A stretch of DNA of 64,000 bases from Pegea sp. RAD2-039 (Eukaryota > Chordata > Thaliacea > Salpida > Salpidae), in NCBI GenBank assembly GCA_034620365.1, contig JAQGEQ010000222.1, forward strand, positions 1-64,000. The letters run 5' to 3'. Positions 11,413 through 18,909 of this stretch are shown here, in pieces (the first letter of the stretch is position 1; each line of letters begins with the position of its first letter). The notes beneath the pieces are model-generated. The model was not told the origin of the DNA and searched no databases. It worked only from the letters and a program-made list of their open reading frames with translations. Position numbers and translations under genes: made by a program.

Positions 11413-11509
11413 AGAATTAAGATGCATATGTAACCATATTCTAAATGATTTGTTCTTTAGGGAACTATAAGAAATGTATCAGGTAACATCGACCTTGTTT
11501 TAAAAATAT

Positions 11510-11775
11510 TTGTATGCGCGTTATGAAGTCGCTTAAAATTAATATATGCAATTGGGAAAATATCGTAGCAGATCGCTCCGAATGCTGCTTTCTACTCCGC
11601 AAACAAATTAGATATCTAAAATAAAAATTAGCACCAAAGAAACTCTTAAACCTTTTTTAATTTTTCTCTTGAATTTTTTGTGTTTTGTTTTTAACACTAT
11701 TTCTATAGAACACCTTAAACACTTTATAAAACACTTTAAATATTTCTATAGCCGTACTTGGCCAAAACAGCTAAT
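11510..11775 (+). mobile_element. LINE-B 3' fragment, old
   Basis: The stretch matches 29960-30205: a remnant of the end of the reverse-transcriptase ORF (ATATGCAATTGGGAAAATAT, GCAGATCGCTCCGAATG, CTACTCCGCAAACAA), then the 3' UTR and the tail word GCCGTACTTGGCC. It is more degraded than the copy at 29.96 kb and lies just outside unit copy B. The flanks (11440-11510 and 11776-12112) show no other feature. Confidence 0.65.
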
Positions 11776-12112
11776 TATTACATTATTGTTATTAACCAGA
11801 AAAATGTATTCTATTGAAATTATATAACATAATTTGATGTTCTATTTCAAAAGAGTGTTTTAATGGCAAATTTATTTTGAAAATCTTATTTAATAAATTT
11901 TTACCAGATAAGTGATTAGAAAAACATATTAAATTATAAAGTACCAAATTTTTTACTTTTATTGAGCTAACTTTAATAAGTTTTTAAAAGTTATTTCTTA
12001 TGAGGAACTAACCTTATTGACTGCATTTTATAAAAAGTCCAATTTCGTCGATTGTGTAGAGTATTGTTTACCCGTAGAATTGAATTTAAGTTAGTAGTTA
12101 CTGTCGATAAAA

Positions 12113-12733
12113 ATGTCTGAAAAAAAACGGATTTTATGTTTACATGGTTATCGTCAAAGCGATCAAATATTTAGACAACGTACTGGAGCTTTACGAAAGA
12201 TTTTAAAGAGTCAAGCTGAGTTTGTATTTATAGTAGCTCCAAATAAACTTGAAAACGTTGAAAAAGATGGTTTTGGTTGGTGGTTTTCCAAGGAAGATAA
12301 ATCCTATAATGCTCATGATATTACAGATTGTGATTTAGGATTTACAGAATCTCTAGAAGTTGTAGCTTCTGCTTTAGCTGAACAAGGACCCTTTGATGGA
12401 ATACTTGCTTTTAGTCAGGGTTCTGCTTTACTTTCAATAATTTGTGCTTTAAAAGAGAATGAAGATTCAAGATTTGAAAATTTTAAATTTGCAATTTTTG
12501 TGGCTGGATTTAAAAGTCAGCAAATTACTCATCAAAAATTTTATGAAACTGAAATCAGTATTCCAAGTTTACATGTAGTTGGTGAGGATGATAAAGTCAT
12601 TGAAAAGTCTATGAGTGAAGATTTGTTGAAGTTATATAAGAATAAAGTTGTTCTTAATCATAAAGGAGGACATTTTGTTCCTGCTACTTCTGCTGAAAAA
12701 GCTGTTTATATTAACTTCCTACAAAATGTTTAA
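12113..12733 (+). CDS. OVCA2: OVCA2/FSH1-family serine hydrolase
   Basis: This single-exon gene encodes 206 residues, close to the usual 200-240 of the FSH1/OVCA2 family of alpha/beta hydrolases, which act on esters (human OVCA2 prefers long alkyl chains). The oxyanion-hole LCLHGYRQS is at residues 8-16. The nucleophile elbow PFDGILAFSQGSALL places the serine at 101, the acid is in HVVGEDDKVI (Asp160) and the catalytic histidine in KGGHFVPAT (His187). The elbow reads A-F-S-Q-G where the family has G-F-S-Q-G, a small oddity. The start is the first in-frame ATG and gives a full family N-terminus. It is the first gene of a tight cluster: the splice acceptor for CDC123 lies only 21 bases after its stop, leaving almost no 3' UTR. 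Confidence 0.9.
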   Translation: MSEKKRILCLHGYRQSDQIFRQRTGALRKILKSQAEFVFIVAPNKLENVEKDGFGWWFSKEDKSYNAHDITDCDLGFTESLEVVASALAEQGPFDGILAFSQGSALLSIICALKENEDSRFENFKFAIFVAGFKSQQITHQKFYETEISIPSLHVVGEDDKVIEKSMSEDLLKLYKNKVVLNHKGGHFVPATSAEKAVYINFLQNV

Positions 12734-12741
12734 AAACTATT

Positions 12742-12755
12742 ATGTTTATTTTCAG
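12742..12755 (+). promoter_or_regulatory. Candidate trans-splice acceptor before CDC123
   Basis: TGTTTATTTTCAG lies between the OVCA2 stop (12731-12733) and the CDC123 ATG (12785), with no room for a normal promoter and no AATAAA. A pyrimidine-rich 3' splice site in such a gap is what spliced-leader trans-splicing of an operon's second gene looks like. No SL RNA gene is seen in the window. Confidence 0.55.
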
Positions 12756-12784
12756 AATTTATATTTTATGATAATTATAAAATA

Positions 12785-15643
12785 ATGAAAAGACAAGAAG
12801 TTGAAAATTGTATTTTTTCTAATTGGTATAATCTCTTTAAACTTCATACTATTAAAAGGTTAGTTCAATTTTGTTTTTTAGATTTAAGTTTTAAAATTTT
12901 TTGTTAAAATGTTGAAACACCTTTCAGTGGTTGGTTTGAATTTTAGGCGACACTTCTGTTCCAATCTTACCAACCTAACTTGCTCATACCTAACTCATCG
13001 TAAAATTATTGAGTTCTCAGGCCCAGACACGTTTGATTTTCTACAAGGATTGGTTACAAATGATGTAGATCAACTAAAAATGTCTTCATCTTTATATACT
13101 ATGATGTTAAACACTCAAGGGCGTGTTCAATTTGATCTTTTTATGACTTTATTATCAAATGATTCCTTATTAGTGGATTGTGATTCAACTTTAGCAGATC
13201 AGTTTCAAAAAATTGTAAAAAGATATAAACTAAGAAAAAAAGTAAACATCAAAATAAGAGACGATTTACAAGTGGGTCATATCATGCCACTAACAGATGG
13301 TGAAAAGTTACAAAATATGATACCAAAAGAAGATTTGTTTCTAGCGTTTGAAGATCCAAGAGTTAAAGAGATGGGAGTCCGTTTTATCAATCAGAAAGAT
13401 AGTCTTTTAAAGATGAATGTTTTTGATGTTGACAATTATCACGAACTTCGATATAAACTAGGAGTAGCTGAAGGTCCTGAAGATTTGATTCCTGGAAAAG
13501 CTCTACCATTAGAAAGTAATTTGGAACTTATGAATGGAGTTAGCTTTTCAAAAGGTTGTTATATTGGGCAAGAACTTACTGCCAGAACCTTTCATACTGG
13601 AGTTATAAGAAAAAGATTATTACCTTTTAATGTTATTAATCAAAAATCACTTGAAAAAAATGAGAAAGTTTTTAATAATAAAGGAAAATCAGTTGGGAAA
13701 ATTATCAATATTTTTAATAATTATGGACTTGCTCTTATAAGATTAAGATATTTATCTTGTGATCCTTTTCTTACTGAAAATGGCTCCCAGATTATATGTA
13801 GAAAGCCGAATTGGTGGCCTGAAGATATATAATTAATTTGATAATTTCTTAAAATTATTTAAAGAATTAGATGATTTGAAAAAGTTTTTTTTCAGCATAA
13901 TTATTCCATTAGAATCCAACTTTATAAAATATCTGAAAGAAGAAGGCCCTTTAGTGTTACCATCTGGATTTGATCTTCCTCATGTTGATGAGCGAGATCT
14001 GTGTCCGGTGTTTAGTGATAGTGAAGATGATTGGTCGGATCAAGAAGAGGTGATGAAGATCATAATAAGATTGTTTTTATGTTATATAAATATAGTTAAA
14101 ATTTGATAAAAGTTAGAGATTAGAAATTCTTTTTTATCAACTTTTATTTACAATCGTTTTAGATAAAACAACTCATTCAAAATTCATGGAATAAAACTTA
14201 CCATATGTTAATTGTTCCATATTTTAGAAACGTTTATAGAGTTATAATCTCATAGCTTTAGTACTTTTATTAAAAGATTAAAGTTTTGTTTTTTGATTGA
14301 AGATAAGATTTAGTTGAAGATTTATTTACTAGATGACTTTTAAAACAAAATATTTATTAATGACTTTTACTAATAAACAGTATTCTTCTTACTACATCTG
14401 GTTAAAATAAAGTATATATGTATTATATTCAGCATTTATTTGATTTAAATTTTGTTATCGAACTTTTTAGAGCCCCAATAAAAGTGAAAATGTCTTCCCT
14501 GAATTGTTGGATCAGATCAAAAGAGCAATTGAAGATTTAGGGGGAAATGTGTTCCCTAAACTTGGTTGGAGCTGCCCCAAAGATGCTAATTGGATGTTGT
14601 GTGGAAATTCTATCAAATGCTCCTCTCCTGGTAAGAAAAAAGTCCCAAAATTTCAGAGATTTAGAATTTTGATAAAAATTTTTATAAAATTTTCAAAAAG
14701 TTTCTAATTTTGTTGGTTTTAGGTGAAATTGTTCTGCTGATTAAAAGTTCGACTTTTGTTGCCCATGATTTGCTAGCCGCTTATGATCTTTGTGAAGATA
14801 AAACAAAACCAAAGACTCATCAGGTTCTTGAGATCTTGATCTTTAAACTTCATCTTATATCAAATCTTCAGTTAGTTTTAAAGAAATGGAAAGATATTCA
14901 ACCAGCTTCTGAATTTCGTTGTTTCATCAAGCAAAAACAACTTCTTGCTGTGTCTCAGAGGTACTATAAACATCACTACAAATACATCAGTGGTGAAAAA
15001 GATCTAATCGCTCAACAAATCACGCAATTCGTCGATGACGTCATCATACCTAAGTTCCCAAGTGATGATTGTAAGCAACAAAATCAATTTCTTCATCTTT
15101 TAATCAGAAGATTTTTTCAGATGTTGTCGACGTCTTCCGCTCATCTGAAGTAGGTCTTTTTACATCTTTAATCAAATATCTGATCTTTTGATTTTTAGTC
15201 GAAAAAAGGTTTTGTGATTTTGGATTTTAATCCATTTTTAAGAACCACTGAACCTCTATTGTTTAAATGGAATGAATTAGAAAGCAGAGATTTCGATAAA
15301 TTCCAATCTAAAGTCCAACTTTTAAATAAAGGTTCTTTCAAATTTTATTCAAAATTCGTTTTTTTAACTTCTTTTTTCAGATGGAGTCGAATTTGGGGAA
15401 TTCCGATATGCAAATGAAGATATTAAGATGCAACCGAGTGAAAATTTAGTGTTCGGTATTCCTGAAGATTTTGTAGATTTAAGCTCCGGAAATGATGCAA
15501 CGAAATTAATCGACTTTTTACGAATGGTTCATTTCAACTTCCGGAGGATTCTTTTATTTTATGATTTTATTTTGTAGAAAATCCAAGATCAAGATGAAGA
15601 CTCATCAGATGATGAGTTATGGAAGTTACCGGAACAACATTAA
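12785..15643 (+). CDS. CDC123: CDC123, eIF2 assembly factor
   Basis: CDC123 is the ATP-grasp chaperone that joins eIF2 gamma to alpha, so it supports translation initiation. I trace nine exons: 12785-12858, 13896-14049, 14471-14630, 14723-14823, 14872-15070, 15121-15149, 15199-15331, 15381-15526 and 15578-15643, all with GT/AG borders and compatible phases. Exon 1 starts MKRQEVENCIFSNWYNLF (human MKKEHVLHCQFSAWYPFF) and joins exon 2 through TIK-S-IIIPL. Family blocks follow: GGNVFPKLGWSCPKDANWM, ASEFRCFIKQKQLLAVSQR, VVDVFRSSE and GFVILDFNPFLRTTEPLLF (the metal/ATP-binding DFNPF), then IPEDFVDLSSGNDATKLIDF. Most introns are 45-60 nt. Intron 1 is about 1.04 kb and contains the complete IBA57 gene. 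AATAAA overlaps the stop. Confidence 0.93.
12870..12881 (+). promoter_or_regulatory. Candidate splice acceptor before IBA57
   Basis: TTGTTTTTTAG lies 28 bases before the IBA57 ATG and 12 bases after the CDC123 exon-1 donor. That is too close for a normal cis-intron from that donor, so trans-splicing of a leader is the simplest use. It could also be an acceptor for a donor further upstream. Confidence 0.4.
12909..13832 (+). CDS. IBA57: IBA57, mitochondrial Fe-S cluster assembly factor
   Basis: IBA57 is a folate-binding GcvT-like protein that works with ISCA1/ISCA2 to build [4Fe-4S] clusters in mitochondria. The 307-residue single-exon frame has an Arg/Cys-rich, hydroxylated N-terminus suited to mitochondrial import (LKHLSVVGLNFRRHF). 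Next comes the GcvT-fold core with FSGPDTFDFLQGLVTNDV (37-54) and LNTQGRVQFDLFM. The family signature KGCYIGQELTAR is at 215-226. Human IBA57 is about 356 residues, so this is a compact member. The gene lies wholly inside intron 1 of CDC123, on the same strand; its stop is 63 bases before CDC123 exon 2. Its own mRNA must therefore arise by alternative processing, a separate promoter, or trans-splicing. Confidence 0.93.
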   Translation: MLKHLSVVGLNFRRHFCSNLTNLTCSYLTHRKIIEFSGPDTFDFLQGLVTNDVDQLKMSSSLYTMMLNTQGRVQFDLFMTLLSNDSLLVDCDSTLADQFQKIVKRYKLRKKVNIKIRDDLQVGHIMPLTDGEKLQNMIPKEDLFLAFEDPRVKEMGVRFINQKDSLLKMNVFDVDNYHELRYKLGVAEGPEDLIPGKALPLESNLELMNGVSFSKGCYIGQELTARTFHTGVIRKRLLPFNVINQKSLEKNEKVFNNKGKSVGKIINIFNNYGLALIRLRYLSCDPFLTENGSQIICRKPNWWPEDI

Positions 15644-16105
15644 ATAAAAGATCTGAAATTAATCTTTAAATGAAATAACAATTTTGTTTTTCATGAAGTT
15701 ATCGAAATTTATAAAAAATCAAATTTTAAAATCCAATATTTTGAACAAAAAGCAACTTTGGAAAAAGACCATTTTGTAGCATCCGATAAAACTTGGCTCA
15801 TTTATGTTTATTTCTCCCTTTTATTATGATTAGTTTTCAACGTTTCATTAAAAATGAATTTACAACTTCTAATTTTGAAGTGTTTTCAGCAACTATAAAC
15901 TTTTGTCTTCAATTTGATTGAAATTTGAACAAATTAGGTAAAAAATCTCAGAAAATAATTTCAATCTAAAGTTTTCTTGTGAGAATTGAAGATAACATTT
16001 TAAACCAATCTTTAAGGTAGCATAAAAAGTCGGAGCTATTTTTAAAGAATGAAAAGAAACAGATATTGTACTGTTTATATATATATATATATTTTTTTTA
16101 TATTT
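15644..16105. other. Intergenic AT-rich stretch
   Basis: No gene is seen. The stretch follows the CDC123 stop and ends in a TA microsatellite (about 16078-16092) next to the SINE. Confidence 0.6.
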
Positions 16106-16106
16106 A

Positions 16107-16245
16107 AATGCGAATGAGGGCACATCTCACTAACACACATTCTCACGAGTTTTTTATGGTTTTTCTCAGGAGTTTATAAATATGTCTCCATCCGGGTCAA
16201 ACTCGGTACTTCCTAGCTAGAAGTACCGCTTCGCCACTAAGCAGG
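16107..16245 (-). mobile_element. tRNA-derived SINE with LINE-A tail (SINE-A)
   Basis: Read on the minus strand it starts with a tRNA-like head, GCTTAGTGGCGAAGCGGTAC, containing an A-box-like TTAGTGGCGAAGCGG (16226-16240). A degenerate B-box-like GAGTTTGACCCGG follows (16192-16204). After a short body it ends in GTGAGAATGTGTGTTAGTGA, GATGTGCCCTCATTCGCATT and an AT tail, which is the LINE-A 3' end minus part of its hairpin loop. This head-plus-LINE-tail build is typical of SINEs mobilised by a partner LINE. It is about 140 bp. It is not a functional tRNA: the arms do not fold into a cloverleaf by eye. Confidence 0.7.
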
Positions 16246-16559
16246 ACATATTAAATCATTAATTGATTACTGAACCATTCATAAATTATCGGATTAGTTA
16301 CTATGACTTGTTTTGTAATCAGCTGAAAAGGAATTATGAGAAGATATAAGAATGAATTGAAGAGTACTACTAACCTGAAAAACGCTGACAAAGCTAAACA
16401 GCTTTTTTCAAGACTGCTTAGATTGAAAACTTGATAAGTAACAAAAAACTTTAATCAATTTAAAAATATCATTAAACTTTAATTGATTAATTTTTTGATA
16501 CTTTTGAAAACTATAATTAAAGCAAAAATTAATTAATTCTAAATGTAAAGCGCACCTAG

Positions 16560-17390
16560 AAACAGAGAAAAGACAGAGCAAGGGACGGCTTTTGACAGCA
16601 CATCATCCATTTTGACAGCAGATCCTTTAGGACCCGACGGACGTGTCTGAGCCAGCGAAGTCTTTGCTTAAAATTCTGTACCTTGTTGTCAGACTATTGC
16701 TCTTCAATACGTCCTTGTTTGAGTTCTTAAAGCTTCTTACAAACCTTAAAATTGGCTGAACTCGACGAAAATAGAAAGTGCTGAGTTTATTTTTGTTTGC
16801 CTTCGACAAATTTCAAGTTTCATTGGCGTACTACAAATGACAAATTATAGTAACGTAATAGATAAATGTTTTATAGGTGGGTTGCCTTGGTATTGTTACA
16901 GAGCTTTGGATTATCACAGACCCTGGAGATAAAACGTACAACTGCTTTACCGACGCGGCTGTTGATCTCTTCTTCTATTGATACTGATGATGTTATTTTT
17001 GAGCCGAAATAGAAAAAAATATATATAGCCTCGATGTCACAGCATCGATGTTTAACAGTAGAACGTTAACACCTTAACCAAGAACTTTTCTCCTTTTAAA
17101 AATAAATTTTATTCCGAAGTCTAAACAGGCTGATTAAATTTGGTCTATCAGTATCTGTAGGTCTTTTGCTGAATGTGTAGCAGTTGTTGCGTTATCGGCC
17201 AAAAATAGGTGAGAGATCTTTTTTACCTTGATCTTCGCTTTTAGATGTGATACATTGAAAAGACTTACATCAAATCTTTAATGAAAATATGCTTCTTCAG
17301 TAGAGGCACAAAACGCTTTGGCAACATTGAGAAGAAAATTGCAAAGAGTATTGGGACAAGAAAATTTTGATTGTAAATAGTTCAGCTTCC
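16560..17390 (-). mobile_element. LINE-B reverse-transcriptase fragment, decayed
   Basis: The minus strand resembles 27425-28250: both share ACTGATGATGTTATTTTTGA, GAACGTTAACA and CTGTAGGTNTTTTGCTGAAT words in the same order. In the better copy these code for the C-terminal part of a LINE reverse transcriptase. Here the frame is badly broken and no long ORF survives. The gaps on both sides (16256-16560 and 17390-18040) are AT-rich with no gene seen; 17.5-18.04 kb is almost pure A/T. Confidence 0.6.
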
Positions 17391-18041
17391 ATCATACTGG
17401 AATGTTACCTTAGTTTTCGAAATAAATAATTTATTAAGCTCCAATATGTTATAGACTAATAAAAATACAAATAAAAAAAAGTCCATTTTCTCCCACTGTG
17501 TTAAGGTAGTTTGTCAAAATTTACAGATGTCTAGTTTTTATTTTGTTCTTTTCAACGTTTTAAATTTTGTTTAAAAGAATTTTATATTTTAGACAGAAGT
17601 ATATTTAGTTATTATATTTTATTATTGTTTTTTTATTTAAATAAGTAAGACCAGTTAATACTTGGAAATTTAAATAAATTTGTAAAGTGTTTTTATTTTT
17701 TTTTTTGAAATTTTATTAATTTTTTTTACTTTATATATAAATTTTTTTAAATTATTGTTAAAATATAATTACTTTTTGGTTTATATTTATTTTTTATGTT
17801 TGAACTTCAATTAAATTTATTAACAATTTTTCTTGTCAATTTGCTGAAAGATTATTTAAATAAAATTATTTAATAAATAATAATATTATTTATTATATAT
17901 ATATATAATATTAAATATTTTCTTCAATTTATTTACATTTTAAGAATAAATTTGAATTTTTTGGAAATTTATTATTTAATTTTCTATAAAAAAAAAATTT
18001 AGATTTTTTTTTGTTTTTAAAAAAATCTAAAAATTAATTTT

Positions 18042-18052
18042 TTAGTTTTTAG
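18042..18052 (+). promoter_or_regulatory. Splice acceptor just before mS18b start
   Basis: TTAGTTTTTAG ends five bases before the mS18b ATG at 18058. That leaves no space for a conventional 5' UTR exon, so it is either the end of a 5' UTR intron or an SL trans-splice site. Confidence 0.45.
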
Positions 18053-18057
18053 ATTTA

Positions 18058-18783
18058 ATGATGTCATTATTATCAATAATTAGAAAAACAACCAACCTCT
18101 CAACAATACTCTCTTCATCACGAAGAGCTTTTCATGGAAACCAACCTTCAGTTTCTGAAATACTTTCAACAAAAGATGATAATGATCGCGCATTAGAAGA
18201 ACTTGATGTAGGACTTCTAAAACCTTTTCCGGAGTTCCGTAATAATGCTGCTGGTCCCATAATACCCATAGATTTTTATGAAAAGGTCTGGAAACCCTGG
18301 AAAGCTGTTACAACTGTTGAAAAGATTAAAGAACCAGATGATGATGCTTGGAAAGAATATATGATCAACAATGACTTTGCTCCTGATGAATACTTTACTA
18401 AATCAGAATTTGTTGAGAGATATCATCAAAATTTAGTCTGGGCAGATTACAGAAGATGTCATAAAGGGGGGATACAACCACAAAGAACAAGAGGAAGTTG
18501 TATCCGAAATGGGATAGTTAGAAAAGGATCACCTTGCCCTATTTGCCGAGATCAGTTGCTTTTGATTACTTATAATAATATTCCTTTGTTGAAGCATTTT
18601 ATTGACCCAAATACTGCAACTATTTATTCCTCTCTAAGAACTGGAGTCTGTAAAAGACAACAGAAAAGACTTATACAAGCTTATAAGCTCGCTAAAGAAC
18701 TTGGATATCTTCCTAATCATATTGTTGGTCGAGAAGTTAATAATTATGATGATTTCCAAAAGAAGTTTACTTTTGCAATTTAG
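18058..18783 (+). CDS. MRPS18B: Mitochondrial small-subunit ribosomal protein mS18b
   Basis: This single-exon gene encodes 241 residues of the mitoribosomal bS18 family, one of the animal paralogues (18a/b/c). The N-terminus, rich in Ser, Thr and Arg (LSTILSSSRRAFHG), looks like a mitochondrial import signal. The central part has the mS18b-like stretch VWADYRRCHKGGIQPQRTRG. The bS18 core follows: GSPCPICRDQLLLITYNNIP, LLKHFIDPNTATIYSSLRTG, VCKRQQKRLIQAYKLAKELG. The CPIC pair is the conserved zinc-type motif. The long N-terminal extension favours the b form over the short c form. SF3B2 starts 127 bases after the stop on the same strand. Confidence 0.9.
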   Translation: MMSLLSIIRKTTNLSTILSSSRRAFHGNQPSVSEILSTKDDNDRALEELDVGLLKPFPEFRNNAAGPIIPIDFYEKVWKPWKAVTTVEKIKEPDDDAWKEYMINNDFAPDEYFTKSEFVERYHQNLVWADYRRCHKGGIQPQRTRGSCIRNGIVRKGSPCPICRDQLLLITYNNIPLLKHFIDPNTATIYSSLRTGVCKRQQKRLIQAYKLAKELGYLPNHIVGREVNNYDDFQKKFTFAI

Positions 18784-18852
18784 AAAAACTCTTGAAATAA
18801 TAATAATTTTTATTAGAATAATTTTTTCTAGCTAACAAACTATTTAAACTTG

Positions 18853-18863
18853 TTTGTTTACAG
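18853..18863 (+). promoter_or_regulatory. Candidate trans-splice acceptor before SF3B2
   Basis: TTGTTTACAG sits between the mS18b stop (18783) and the SF3B2 ATG (18910). It is preserved exactly in both SF3B2-derived blocks at 5.4 and 11.4 kb, whose similarity to this locus begins just before it. Confidence 0.5.
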
Positions 18864-18909
18864 ATAGGTTTTTGATTACAGTTACATTTTTATAAACAAA
18901 CTCGGCAAC

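Larger units (their letters stand above)
6022..11439. repeat. Tandem patchwork unit, copy B
   Basis: This is the second direct copy of the unit in 1-5457, with the same order and orientation of parts: LINE-A 3' end, eEF1B exon 1, coiled-coil exons, EGF-like exon, SF3B2 5' block. Its left edge is sharp at 6022 (TATAATTGTC), the same word that opens the window, and its right edge is about 11439. The sequences between recognised parts (6022-7070, 7405-8245, 8330-9215) are AT-rich and show no gene. I see no terminal inverted repeats or obvious target-site duplication at the edges. Confidence 0.9.

Noticed and set aside
1-11439. CRISPR-like or satellite array
   Set aside because: There are only two long copies of a complex unit, not short regularly spaced repeats.
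16190-16245. Possible functional tRNA gene on the minus strand
   Set aside because: A-box-like and B-box-like words are present but no acceptor or anticodon stem folds by eye, and the sequence runs into a LINE-A tail, as a SINE does.
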